From contig NC_045129.1 of the NCBI RefSeq assembly GCF_007655135.1, positions 22,666,274-22,730,273 on the forward strand: a stretch of DNA of 64,000 nt, given 5' to 3'. Below, one piece after another: positions 46,143 through 58,358 of this stretch (positions within the stretch are counted from its first letter, which is position 1; every line of letters starts with the position of its first letter). Under the pieces are notes generated by a model. That model did no database searches and was not told the DNA's origin. It was given only the letters and a program-made list of their open reading frames with translations. The DNA is from Punica granatum (lineage: Eukaryota > Streptophyta > Magnoliopsida > Myrtales > Lythraceae). The translations under genes were made by a program, and so were the position numbers.

Positions 46143-47756
46143 CGCTCCTCAGCGCCTCACATTTTCTTCCTCCTCCTCGCCACTGTGGGTCACAGACAAA
46201 ATACTTGTCCTTCAGTATTCAAGCTTCGGACCCGTTCGATTGCAACGTTCCCAATGCTCATCACACTTGAGTCTATTCCTGTCATTCTTCCTCACCCTGA
46301 AACATTCTTGAGAGAAAAATAAATAAATTCCCGCTAGGTTGAAAACCTCCTTGAGGCGGCTTGGGCAAAAGTTAGGGAAAGAGGGGCATGGCTTAGAATC
46401 CCGTAAAGGGGAGCCATGGCAAAAGAAGAGCATAAAACATACCCTTGCTAGGCTAGAAACCAGCAAAGGGTGGTCTAGGCAAAAATTAAGGGGATCGAGA
46501 GGTGCGATCAGACCCCAAGTCGAATGATTGTAGAAAAAGGTGAGCTTCGTGAGAGAAATGTCAAAACAGAATACCCTGCTAGGCCGTCACTCGCTTCCCG
46601 ACCTAGGTAAAAATTAGGGGGAATTGTCGGCTTAGCCACAAAAGAAAAAGCGGCACTCCTCGTGAAGCTACAATAAGTAGTGGTTTGGCAGTCTTCGACG
46701 CAAGTAAACTCTCTTCGACTCTCCGGGCTCGAGACTCACCTCGAAATGGGGTCGAACCGTCATATCCTTGATTTGGAGGATCCCAAAAGATTCCTCCTTT
46801 GCCTATGCATACGTTCCGTGGGTTATACCCGTTCCACCAAAAGCCTTTCTTTTTTAGGGACACGGCCACCCTCAAATGGTCACTCAATTGGAATCCCTAA
46901 TACATTTTTACATAGATCTCTCATACACATTGCAATTTCAGTGGTTTCGTGTGATTGATATCCTCCGTTAGCTACTGAATCTTCTGCGCGCAGGTACGGC
47001 GCAAAACCCTGAGGGGCATCTCAAACCAAGCAGGGGGAGGTCCTCTAAGGGTCACCCGACGTCGCCGCCTCGCGACTTCCCCATCACGTGACAATTGACG
47101 TCCTACGTCGCCCGAGCATGATCTCGACTCGGCATCAAGCAAATCGCCTCTTCCAACACCCCACGATTACCGCCTAACATGGATTCTCACTCCTGCACTC
47201 CCTACATTTTAGCATTTTACTGCTTTCCACGTGCTTCGGCTTAGCGCTTTACTGCTTTCCACGAGCTTCGGCCTAGCGTCTTACTGCTTTCCACGCATTT
47301 TACTGTTTTCCACGGGTTTCAGCCTAGCGTCTTCCTGCATTCCATGGGCTTTGGCCTAGCACTTTACTGCTTTCCACGAGTTTCAATCTAGCGTCTTACT
47401 GCTTTCCACGGGCTTCAGCCTAGCATTTTACTGCTTTCCACGGGCTTCCGCTTAGCACTTTACTACTTTCCACGGGCTTTGGCCTAGCACTTTTCTGCTT
47501 TCCACGGGTTTCGGCCTAGCAATTCACAACTTTCATAGGCTCCGACCCCTCACTTACCGCTTCAAAATCCCCACCTCTCAACTCCGTTGCTATTTGTGAC
47601 CGGTTCGTGCACTTGCACGGTTTCTCTCAAACATCCAAAGCAAAAGAACAAGCGTTTAGGGAAAGACGTCGGGGCAATCGCCGGGACCAAAAGGGATGCT
47701 TCTCATAGTCTTTGGCTACATCCTCTAACCGAGTATCCAACCAAAGAGGGGCAAGT
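46143..47756 (+). mobile_element. 3' UTR of element W with repeats and PPT
   Basis: Non-coding stretch between integrase and 3' LTR. Four spaced repeats of a CGCTAGG...GAAAACC...GGCAAAA(A/G)TTAGGG block (about 46330-46620) are also found in X (31400-31460). A minisatellite covers about 47212-47550. The PPT CAAAGAGGGGCAAGT (47742-47756) ends the region. Confidence 0.8.
47212..47550 (+). repeat. Minisatellite, about 30-37 bp unit, before W's PPT
   Basis: About ten imperfect copies of a unit TTTACTGCTTTCCACGGGCT plus TCGGCCTAGCAC. Different in sequence from the array in X at the equivalent place. Confidence 0.9.
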
Positions 47757-50700
47757 TGTCAGCACCCCATTTTGGTCCACTGGCTTCAATAGAGGATGCC
47801 TGACTAAAGCTCGGATCACTTTTCACAATTGGGCTGACGGAGGCGAACACGCAAGCCCGAGAACAGGGACCATAGAAAAAGGCAGAGATCGCCATAAAGG
47901 CACAGAGGGGCAATCGGAAGAACACACAAACAACGAACCTTGAAAACAGCAGAGGTCGGTACTGTGGCACTATTCATCATCGGATCACTGGAGCGTCAAA
48001 AGGTACCTAATATGAGACTCTAAAAATCCCTCTTGGTACCAAAATGACCAATGGCACCTTTGAGCGCATTTCAGAAGCCTCCTGCTTAAGCCGGGGCATC
48101 TCCAACATCCGCAGACGCCTTTCCTAACAGGTCCCCCGGGAGGCCCGATCCACGAACGGATAAACGGCACCCGAAAACAGACCTGCACGCACCCGAGGGT
48201 CACCAGGACCATGTAACATGAATCAGACTATGTTTCAGAGCCCATCTTGGTCTCCTGAGTGGATCCCGACCCAGAAAAAAGGGCCCCCTTTCACGCGCAA
48301 TCTTGCGCTCGGTGTTCAAACGGGGAAATGTTGGCGTTTGTGCTTCGCACCACCCACTCCCCATAACCACCAGGGCCAGGAAAATTATTTCGACTCGGGC
48401 CAAACAAGTCAATTAGGTCTCCCGAGTAACATTTTAGTGGTCACGAACACCTCTCGACAAACCTTCGGGGCGCGTTCTTGGCAAGCGAAGACCACAGCGG
48501 TCTCCGAGTACCTCGGAACATTCGGGAAACATTGAGGAAACCCCGTTTGCGGATTCCTAGGTCACCTCCGGCTATTGATTTTCGGTCGAGGGCAACGGGT
48601 CAATGATTCCACACGAGGCAAAAAGTGCACTAGGACGAACAACACGGTGCACGGAGGAACAATTGGACAACAGAGACGGTTAACTCCACTCAGAATACCC
48701 GAATGAAGCAAAACTGACTTTGGAGCCCCAGGACACCTGAATAATCCCGCATGAGAAGCTTGTCAATATTAGGCTCATTTAGATCGTGATCATACGCGTA
48801 TCAATAATTCACAACTCGAACGAACCACGGAAGTCGAACACATAACCAATCTAGCCTCGAGCTTCTCCCGGCTTTTCCCCGAGCCAAGAAGAGCCCACGG
48901 CTCAACCCCTAAGCCACGGCTCAACCCAATGGCCGGCGGCTCAACTCTTCTTCCCTTCCCTCCACCACACAATTCAAATATCTCTTACACCCTCTTACAC
49001 ATCTCTCCCATCCATCACCTCCCATCACCTCTTCTCTTGCTTCCCCCACACTCCCAATGAAATTTTCCCCTCCCTAATCACCCACTACCGTTGGCCCCTC
49101 ATTGATCCCTCCCTAATCACACTTAATTTTCACTTAAACACCCCATTAGGGCATCCTTTATAAACCCTAAGCCTCACTAATCTAATCACTTCTTGAACTC
49201 CACTCTCTCTCAAGCCAACTTCTCTATAGAATCCTCTCAAACCCCTCATTACCGTCCAGCCATCATCCAACTCACACCGAAGTCGAAACCAGCCAAAACA
49301 GACGGGAAACCACCCGGTTTTCCGGTGACTACCCATCTCGACTGAAGCCAATCACAACCAAACTTCATATCCCACATGTTTTCCACTTCCCAAATCCATT
49401 TCCGAGCTTAGTTTGAACATTTGAGGCCTCCAACATGTCGTTCCAGCAAGTAACCCGAAACAGCGGCTACACGGGTTTTCAGGTGCATTCGAGCCCTCAC
49501 GCGTGCCATTTCCTCCCGCGACTTTTGCGAGTCGTGCCGTCACATTCAAAGGGTTCCTCACAACCCTCCTTCTCCCCCGTGAAGAGGCGGTCACGGTCCG
49601 AGAGCCGTTCATCCGCGCACAACATCGGTTTCGCTCTTTTCTCTTTATTGGGTTTCGGCGGGTTTTACCGGTTATTTTCTCACTGTTTTCGGGCTTGTCC
49701 AGGCTCTTGCACACTTGAGGCTTGTCACGAATATATAGATCTGTCCCTTAGGAGTCCGAGGAGCTTGACCATGCTTGATGCCGTGATCGGAGCTGTCGTG
49801 CCGACCACTTTTCCTTCCGGTTGCCGCGGTCGCTGCTCTCGGGTACCTACTGCCCTCGACGTCCAACCGAGTCTTCCGACTCCCTTACCACTTCTCCAAC
49901 TCTTTCCTCGTATCCCAAGGTTAGGTAAAACTCCTCTACGACTTAGAGAAGTTAGGTCTTTGATCTTTGTTTGTCTTGGGATGTTAAGGCGGTTAATGAG
50001 CACGTTCCATGCAAGTTCGATTTTTTATAGGGTTCCATGTAATCCCATGCAATTTCATGCAAGTTACTTCCTTCATCACGTTCACATTCCTAGGAATGCA
50101 TGTACCATGATGGGAAACGACCGGAGTCGAGGTGGGAGAGGGCGCTATAACGCGATTGAACCATGGAAGCCCACGGCAAAGTCCCGAGGGAGTGACCCGT
50201 GAGCTCCTTTGGTTCACCCGAGGCTAAGGGAGCCTCTTCTCCCTCGAAATTAATCAGGTCCCATGCTTTTCTTACGTTCATTGATTGTGTATAATATGTT
50301 ACATGGTGGGAAACAATTAAGATCGCGGTGGAAGAGTTCATCTTGATCCGTATGAATCATGGAAATTCGCGGTCATTCCCATGGGAGGCGGCCGAGAGTT
50401 CCTTTGGGTCATTCGGATCCAAGGATACCTCTCTCACTCCGAAATTAATTGTTTCCCGCGTTTACGTATATTGTCATTGTATGAATCGACGCCGTTTTAT
50501 CGATTTCCTTAAATATAATGTTTGTGTTTGCATTATGTGTTTGTTTGCGCACCCAAGATTACGGCGGCATCGATTTCACGAAATGTGTGTTATTCTTACG
50601 TGTAATACTTGATGCATGCAAGGAGCGATTAGAATTGGTACGAGGGACAATTCGGAATTCGAATAAGGTAAAGGGAGCATTCGGTCACATTTCCCTAGGG

Positions 50701-52832
50701 AATGGCCGAATTCCCCGTGACCTTCTTCGAGTTGAGGTCGGCCCCTTTTATCATTTCAAAGTCGATTCTTGGAATTGTTCGTAATTGCGCCTTTCGTTTA
50801 ATTATTAATTACGTGTTAGTGACGTGTTAGGAATGTTTGTTCCGGATAATTACCCATCAAATCCATAATGAATGTGACACGAGGTGATAATCACTGAATA
50901 ATTCCACGAACGGGGAAATGGGACGTATCATTCGATTAAGGAAACCATTCGGCTTAAATAATCAGACAAATTGAATATTAATTTGTAAGCGCATCGACGA
51001 ATCACCAAATGGCGAAAATGCCCTTTTTGAAAATCCACAATTTCAAAACATCGAGACGCATGACACGGATAGAATCAATGTCTAGGGAGTACTCGTAGGT
51101 TACGACTCGAGTCCGGGCCCAATTTGAGGCGGCTCAAGTCGAAACATACGAATCCTCTTTAGACTTTTTCGTATCATGTAATCTCAATTTTACGCATGCA
51201 CTTCACACATCTTATTGTCTAAGGGCATAATTGTCATTTCGTGATTCGCCGATATCCTAGGCGTTAAGAAGACCGAAACACCTCGATCTATGGATAAAAG
51301 GGGGCAGCCCATTCGGATGTGAGTTCTAGTCGCATTGCCCGTTTCATCCACTTTCAGTGTTTCTATCCTCTTATCGTAGATTTGGTGGCTACGTCGTTAC
51401 TTCTGTCATAAAACACACGAAACTAGATTAATTATGCACTTGACTTAATCAAAAAATAGATAATGGATAGGTGGAATATTGGGTTCCAAATCTAGAGTCA
51501 AAATACGAGTTTGGCATATTCAGTGAAACTGCAGTGACATTTTACAGAATAAAGTCTTAAAACAAACTCACACATGTAATTGGCCTAGAACCGTATCGTA
51601 GCCCCTCTCTTTGCTCATTGAAGTTAGGCACATTATTTGCTAATCAACCCCAGTTAATAACTTATTAAATCACGTACATTCGGCTTAACGCACAACTTCT
51701 CTGTATCTATCTGTATTTATCAGTTTTTGTGTGTTTTCTTATCAGTTTTTATCAGTTTCTTATGTTTTCCATTTCCTTTTGTTGGTTTATTGCAGTTCGG
51801 GTCCGAACCCGTAGGTTACGTACTGCGCAGGGTCCAACGCCCCAAATCACTGAACACGGGGTCCAATGCCCCTCACACGCTGAATGCGTGAAACTCGAGT
51901 GCGGAATGGGATCTAACCTCTGGTCACCATTACGTTCGAAGTACAGCCTATGTGGAAGGCGACTTAGATCGAATGTGTGAATCGCGGTTAGATATCACCT
52001 GGGAGCTCGATCGGTCCAACGGTTACAGCGAGAATCAATCGATTCTTCTATCATCGACGGTCCGATCGGACCGGACCCCGGCTCTTTGAGCCCGTGTTGC
52101 TTTAATTTATTTATTGGTCATTCAAAATACACGGTGAGCCAGAGCGGAATATTGACCCAACGTGAGCTGATCGGGGATTCATTCATTCAGTTGTAATTTG
52201 TATTTCTTTGAGAGTACATTGTAAGGAATTTTATTCGCACATTCATTTGTAAGGATCCCCGATTGGTGAGCGAGAGGTCTGAGTGCAGAATTAATCGAGT
52301 TGATTCGTTTATCTTGAAGGCAAATAAATTTAATGTTTCCTGGTTTCGGCTCGCACGGGGAATAGACCAACGCGGCTCAACGAATCGTAGCTAGGATAGC
52401 GAGCCGTTTCTTCGATGCACGAACTTACTTTCCTTTCGGATTCTTGATTCGAATCAATTGATTCGCCGACTTTATGGTGTCAACATAGGCAAGGAGAGTG
52501 CAACATAACTCAGGCGGTAAATAAACAATAAATGGCAAGCCTAGCAAACTAGAGTACCGAAAGGGCGTGCGGGATATAGGCCCGCACGTAATAGAATCCC
52601 CGAATTCGAAATTTCCGGTTCCGTATGACCATTGCCTTAGCATTTTGGTGTACCCCTTACCACTAGACCTGGGTAACTTACCAACCCTCGACCTTCGGGT
52701 CATAAAATAGTAAGTGGCGACTTCTTCTCACGTGCGTCCGTCGCGCGTCCCCGGGAAGGTGGACACTCCCAAGCCACGTTGCATAGGCGCGCGCACGCGT
52801 GCCCCGACGAGATTGAAATTCGGGTGTGCACA
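47757..52832 (+). mobile_element. 3' LTR of element W (5.08 kb)
   Basis: TGTCAGCACC at 47757 after a PPT, ending GTGCACA at 52832 (one change from GCGCACA). TATAAA at 49159-49164. Clearly more diverged than X's LTRs and lacking their 166 bp triplication. The longest frame in it (49435-50202) is an LTR shadow. Bases after 52832 begin CTCGA, which may be one copy of W's target duplication. Confidence 0.85.
49159..49164 (+). promoter_or_regulatory. LTR TATA box (element W 3' LTR)
   Basis: TATAAA, 1.40 kb from the LTR start, at the same place as the TATA boxes of the other copies, followed by ctctctc-rich sequence. Confidence 0.6.
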
Positions 52833-53350
52833 CTCGAGGACGTGTCTTTTTCCAATCGAGATGGGATGATGTACTTTAGATTGCAACCCAACATGTATTC
52901 GAATTTTCGGGACGAGACACGCATTCTAGACGACTCCGGAATAAGAATTTGGCTTCATTAGATATTAATATTCCTATATTGCAAGAATATCGTTTCTCTT
53001 AATTAGATATTATTTTCATTATTAGCTTGAGTCAGTAGTATTAAGTTTCCTATTTTAGATTGTTTTCCTTACTCTATTTTAGGAAAGTAATCAGGAGAAT
53101 ATTAGATGTCAGTTTCCTATTCTAGAGTCAATGGAGGTATCTTCCCTATATATATATATATGCTAGGAGGAGATATGAAAAAAGATGAATTTGATGAATA
53201 TTTGAATGAAATTGCCTAGAGTATTCCTATCTTTTCTTATATGAACAAGTTCCTTGTTTAGTGGCGAAAATCCCGATTCTTATCGTTCATCCTTGAGCGT
53301 GGCGAATCAACCAGACTTTTCTTAATCGTGGCGAGTCATCTTATCGAATG
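52833..53350 (+). mobile_element. 3' end of an older gypsy element: PPT and LTR remnant
   Basis: CTCGAGGACG... GAGATGGGA then TGATGT at 52867 parallels the TR-GAG 3' end (CTCGAGGACG... GGGGAGAA then TGACGC). The following AT-rich sequence (aagtttcctattttag, ttttaggaa, TATA repeat at 53148-53161) resembles that element's LTR in layout. It suggests that W inserted close to the 3' end of an older gypsy element. The right end is not defined. Confidence 0.45.
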
Positions 53351-55270
53351 AGTTTTGTTGGTTCTACCCTCCACCCTTCTTTCTTTATCCCGTTTTGGTT
53401 CGTGAACCCATCATAAGCTGTCCACCTTCTTGTTAGCTGCTCCTCCATTTAGCTCTGTCCACCTCCTCGTGAGCTGCTCATGCCTTCCTCCTCCAGCTCC
53501 ACTCTTGACTCCACCACCTCCTCGTGGCCTCCTCCTCACACCACGACGCCACATGAGCTGCTCACAACCTCCTCCGGCTCTATTCTAGTCCACCTCCTTC
53601 TCACCTCATGTGGCTTTAGGACTGCTTGTGGCCTCCTCGAGGACCCGCTACTGCTTCTCTCCTTAGCTGCGGCTTCAGTTCAAATACATTAACTTTCAGA
53701 TTTGATCAATTAATGGAGCGATAATAAAAAAGTAGCTTCCAACTGTCGCTCAAAGTTGCAATATTGCATCGACTTTCACTTGTACAGTTTCAGATTTATG
53801 CAATGTTGCTTGACTTTCACTTGCACTGTGAGGCTAGTGTTTACCAAACATGCATATATGCACATATACATATACATATATATATGCACAGGCATGGTTA
53901 CGTAACATAAATGCACATTATATGTTATAGTTGTGGCTGAAGTATTTTTTATATTAAATGCATATTATATGTTGTGGTTGTTGTGGCTGAAGTATTTTGT
54001 ATATTAAAAGCAAAGAGAGATAAGTGTAGAAAGGGGCCAGGATCTTTTCCTCAGCAGCTTTTGCCTTTTCCCACCGCCATTGACTGCTGAACCCCCTCCT
54101 TCCCTTTATATTCCTTTATGTTTTCTACTGGAAAGAAAATTCATAGGAGAAATAGAGAAGAACATAAATAGAGAGAGAAAGAGAGAGAGAGAGAGAGCAT
54201 GCGTGAGAAAGAGAAGGGGAGAAGGGAGTGAATGAGCTTTGGGTTTAGCTTGCTAGGAAGGATATATAGGGTTGCCATTAGTTGGGTATGTGCTGATAAT
54301 TTTCGAAATTTAGGCTTGTGTTGAGTTTGTGTGCTTAATTGCATGCTTCTTTGAGTAGTTTATCATTTGTGCTGCTTGATGCTACTACTTGCTATCCTCT
54401 TCGAACATTTGGAGCTTGTTATTATGCCGAATACTCTTGGTTTGCTCTGTTTCTCTCAGCTGTGGTAATGGTGTAGTCCATATTTGAGGCTCTTATTACT
54501 CTGTTCAGCCCTGAGTTCTTGCTATTCTGAAGTTCCAGAAAAAAAAAATTTCTTATGATAAAGCTTTGGAAAAAGAAAAGACAAGGATTAGAGATTTGTC
54601 CTACCCATGTCGGCATGCAAATGACGATTTTTCTTAAAAGTGCATCTTACTGGATTTGTTGCTCCTAGTTCTTGATAATACTTCGTCAATCCTTATATTT
54701 CAGCCGATAAAACGGCTTCCCATTTCAATTAGAGAAATTTTTTCGATGAAATTTTTGCTTGCGTATTTTTGGAAAAGTTGTCCCATTCATTTTCCTTCCA
54801 CTGGATCTGTTTGTTTTAAATCAAATTGGGTCTTTTGGTGTGGGAAGTGAGATCCTCCATATTATAATCATTTCTTAGAAAACTTTTTCTCCATCGATGT
54901 TCTACTTGTTGTCACCTTAAAAAAAAACCGTTTTGTAATATGTTATTCAATAGCCCAATGGAATTAAATTAGCTAACTCTTAACCTCATGCAAATTCGTG
55001 TGAGAATTCGTATTTGGAATCTTAAGGTCATTGTGATGGGTGAAGTGGAGATTTTGGTAGAACAATCATTGTGCTGCCTTCAAACATTGTTAAATGGATT
55101 CGAATCCCTCTATTTCGGTGTGATCATTTGCTGGTCTACTATTTTGGGTGGAAATAATCTTTATGAAGGTCAATTTCATTGCTTGTAACACATTGACAGA
55201 TTTAGTGGAAATACATAAACATGTATACATATTTATATTTGATTTTCTAACCATGTTTGTAACTTAATAG
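53351..55270. other. About 1.9 kb without a recognisable gene
   Basis: 53400-53680 is CT-rich with irregular repeats of CCTCCTCGTGAGCTGCTC, 54160-54198 is a GA microsatellite, and the rest is AT-rich. No ORF has codon structure or motifs that I can support. Probably decayed transposon sequence. Confidence 0.5.
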
Positions 55271-55369
55271 GGGCTGAGGAGACTGAGACTATACCCCCGG
55301 AAGGCTCGACTCATTAAATTATCATTTTCAGGGGTCTTTGTGAGTACTTTCTTCCATCGTAAAATGATA

Positions 55370-55400
<31 letters not shown>

Positions 55401-55880
55401 GTTATAGAGGTGATGGTGGCTGAATGATTGCAGAACATAGTTGATGTGTATATTGAGTATGCTTGTGATTGTTTGACTATAGCCATGGAACCGCTGGACC
55501 CGACGAATTATAAAAGTGGCCTGATCGGCCGCTGGACCTGGCAGAATATAAACAGGGGCCCGATCGGCTGCTGAACCCAGCAGAATATAAATAGGGACTT
55601 GATCGGCCGCTGGACCCAGCGGAATACAAATAGGGGCCTGATTGGCCGCTGAACCGGCAGAATATAAATGAAGGTCAACTCTTACCGCCAGACGTTAATA
55701 GGCCGCCCCCGCTTATGAGATCTGATATGTGAATGAGCAGATAATTACTTCGAGATATGCGGGGTCACGGTACCGTCAGAACTTGTCGCGAGGCAATGCG
55801 ACCCCATGGCTATATTATTGTTGTTTGGATTTGGTTGCTAGATGAGTTGTGTGAAAGGATGATGTTGGTATTGGATTTTA
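55271..55880 (-). mobile_element. Diverged minus-strand remnant of the Tekay/Del-like LTR
   Basis: Matches parts of the solo LTR at 22898-26807 in reverse: the 'tgagtacttt' block with TA repeat (55340-55391), the minisatellite (55490-55680), the gcggggtcacggtaccgtca block and 'gtttggatttggttg'. Order is conserved but divergence and indels are large. The ends are not defined. Confidence 0.65.
55490..55680 (-). repeat. Minisatellite, five copies, inverse of 23755-24110
   Basis: Five copies of a roughly 38-40 bp unit with core GATCGGCCGCTGGACC(C/T) and AGAATATAAA spacer. It is the reverse complement type of the array in the solo LTR. Confidence 0.85.
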
Positions 55881-55964
55881 TATCACGGTGGAATATGTAT
55901 ATATAAGGAAACCAGCTCTTCAAAAACAACACCATGGTTTCCAAAATCATTATTTCAAACTGTT

Positions 55965-56848
55965 TTGATTATGGAAGAAGGTTTTTACCATGAAAACCCC
56001 TTCTTCGCAGCATCAAAATTGTTTCCTGAAAATTGGTGTTTCCGGCCCATGGATATTTCAAAAACCCGGGAATACTATGAGAAAATCTTGAGTGAAACAG
56101 GTTCAGTTGAGTTCAAACACCACCTTGTCCCTGGATCCTCAAACACCATATCCTACTCTACTGCCAAAATACAGATAGTCATCCTCCTAAAAGAATGGAA
56201 TGAGGGAAAACCATACCAAATCCATAAATTTCAAGCCAGATTCTCGTCCAATCTCCCACAAAATGCCATGTATTCCTACTGGGATTACCAACAGGCTTAG
56301 TACAATGCATTTTTGTACCAAAACCATGAATTCAGACACACTTGGCTGATCTTTTTCCATTCAAAAACACCAGCCATATTCCCCTATTGGTTTGCCCATT
56401 GGTGGTCACTCTAGGGTCCAATTCCAGACATACTGCCCCCCATAATTCATGAAGCATACTCTACCTTTGCTTCTAGATTCAAACCTCAGGGGAACCAGAC
56501 TATCTTTCCCGTGCTTCTCCAATTCTACCAAATCTTTGGACTATCATGGGTTCATAACTGGATTTTCGAATACAAGCCCGATCAACAGACAGGCTTGCAA
56601 GCACTGACCAGGATTTTCAAATGCAAATGGTGGGTTAAGTTGAAAGTAGACCATCACAGGTGGACCACCAAAGTTTCCTCCAGGTCAAAGCCAGGGCTTC
56701 CTCCTTCCTTTCAACAGCAAAAACTGATGAGGATTACATAGGACGGTTAAGCCAGGTTCTCCTGGAACTCAAACATTTGAACACTACTGCCTCGTCAGCA
56801 TCAGAATCCCACAGGGAAGACGATGGTAGTGACCTATCTTCAAATTAA
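55965..56848 (+). pseudogene. 3' ORF of an endogenous caulimovirid (uncharacterised, broken)
   Basis: Frame 3 opens with ATG at 55965 and reads a Trp/Tyr/Phe-rich protein with patches such as FRPMDISKTREYYE, YSYWDYQQA, FPYWFAHWW and IFKCKWWVKLK. I recall such ORFs accompanying caulimovirid-like sequences in plant genomes, but I do not know a function. TAG at 56298 and TAG at 56412 break the frame, and the end (to 56848) lies in another frame. It lies upstream of the promoter and PBS, where the 3' end of a preceding viral unit would be in a tandem or circularly permuted integration. Confidence 0.55.
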
Positions 56849-57157
56849 TTGCTAGCCTCAGCACCCGAGAGCATCCGCCCACTGTTTCGACACATGGATC
56901 ATTACCGGACAAAAAACCTTTCGGCTCACAGGCTATGCCCCACATCCAGCGCAATCTTCGGAAGCGTCCCACCACTACTCCAGTGGTACCATAACGAACA
57001 AAAAACCTTTCGGCGAGCGTGCCCGACATAAAGCAGCAATCTGTCACTATTTGCGACAAAAAAGGCACTGTAGCTACAGTTTTTCCGCTATCTCGACAGT
57101 ACCCCGCATGTGAGTGCACAGTAAAAGCTGCACAGCGACAATGCATCTTCCATCGCT

Positions 57158-57163
57158 TATAAG
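57158..57163 (+). promoter_or_regulatory. Putative TATA box of the caulimovirid pregenomic promoter
   Basis: TATAAG, about 360 bp upstream of the PBS, followed by CT-rich sequence (ctctctctcttcctcttctt). This is where caulimovirids place the promoter for the terminally redundant RNA. 56,850-57,150 upstream has no ORF and would be the promoter proper. Confidence 0.5.
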
Positions 57164-57413
57164 AGTGGCCTTCCTTCAGCATCAAGGCGGACACGATTCA
57201 CCACAATAATCTCTCTCTCTTCCTCTTCTTCTCATATGTAAACATCTGGCTCCCATAACCCGGATCTTTTATCTCCCATTCTGTGTGTAAGTTCCAGTGT
57301 AAGCATGGGTTGAGTTCGTTCAGACTCTTCCCCTTTTCTTTTTCTTCTTCAATGTTTTCTTGTCTTCTTAAGCATCATGTACTCCCTTAAGCCCTTCATG
57401 GGCTAAGTTTCTG

Positions 57414-57419
57414 AATAAA
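57414..57419 (+). terminator. Putative polyadenylation signal of the caulimovirid
   Basis: AATAAA lies 250 bp downstream of the TATA box and 100 bp upstream of the PBS, the usual position for making a terminally redundant transcript. Confidence 0.55.
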
Positions 57420-57521
57420 TCTTCCATGTTGATAATCTATTTATGTTGATATTCTCTTATATCAGATTCTTGTTCTTTCAGTACTCTATGGTTATCCCTC
57501 AGTCGAGATCATGGGTGCAAA

Positions 57522-57535
57522 TGGTATCAGAGCCA
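57522..57535 (+). other. Caulimovirid PBS (initiator-Met tRNA)
   Basis: TGGTATCAGAGCCA, matching the PBS of plant pararetroviruses. It marks the origin of the viral map; the left arm of the inverted repeat begins at its end. Confidence 0.85.
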
Positions 57536-58347
57536 AGTGGGGATAGGATGTATAGTTTGTTTTGATTCTCAGATCCCGTAGCTCGTATAGGTCATATCAT
57601 CTAGGACCGCCTTCATGGCTGGTAGTATCTCATCTTGTGATCTTTCCTTAAGCGTCTAGTTGCATGTCTATACAATGAACTGAAGCTGGTAAACGTAGTA
57701 ATACACAGCCATAGCATAGGTCTCTCTAAGTGTCTAGATCCAAAACCACAATGAACTGATGCTAGGTAAAGAAGTAATGTAAGAGGCTCTAATGTCCATC
57801 CGGCAGCTCTAATGGATCCTACACATTCTAATCCTTAAGTGCAGTGCTCCAAGCCTACTGAACCCAGTGGTAAGTCCCGACGGTTAGGGCAGTTTTTGGG
57901 TATAACCAGGAGGAGTAAAAGTGTAGGATATGGTCTAAGTAGATGGAGGTTATCCGCGTAACTCGGAGTAGAGTTATCCTCGTGCATTATCGTTTGTCTA
58001 GGTACAGCAGTTGGGGTAGGATTCAGATCCGAAGAGAGTCTTATTGAGTTTGTCTGTCTACTATTATTGTTAAATCCAGGAACAGCAGTTGGGTAAGGTA
58101 TGTACTAGATTTTGCAGGGAAACACAGTGTGAGGCTTCTTCCATCCGTCCAGGTATGTACTAGATCTTTGATCTTGAGAGAAGCTGGGATTAGGGGATAG
58201 ATTCAGATTATCATCTTCAAACCACTTAGCTATTGGTCTATAGATCTCTAGAAATTTCGTCTAGGTATAGATTAGTGTACTGAAAGGTGAGGAACTGATA
58301 TGCTGTTCGAATATCTTTATAAATATTTGTGAGATTGGAAGGTTTAT
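57534..58347 (+). repeat. Inverted repeat, left arm (0.8 kb), in the viral leader
   Basis: Reverse complement of 62403-63207 over nearly its full length with a low number of differences and small indels, for example the IR start CAAGTGGGGATAGG against CCTATCCCCACTTG. It fills the space from the PBS to 12 bases before the movement-protein ATG, where the viral leader should be. No convincing sense-strand gene is present. Confidence 0.9.
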
Positions 58348-58358
58348 TGTTTTTTAAT

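Noticed and set aside
49435..50202. 255-residue + strand ORF
   Set aside because: Lies in the R/U5 part of W's 3' LTR. The aligned segments of the other LTRs do not keep the frame, and the protein has no recognisable motif.
53480..53692. 70-residue Ser/Thr/Leu-rich ORF
   Set aside because: Low-complexity CT-rich stretch with irregular repeats; no codon bias or domain.
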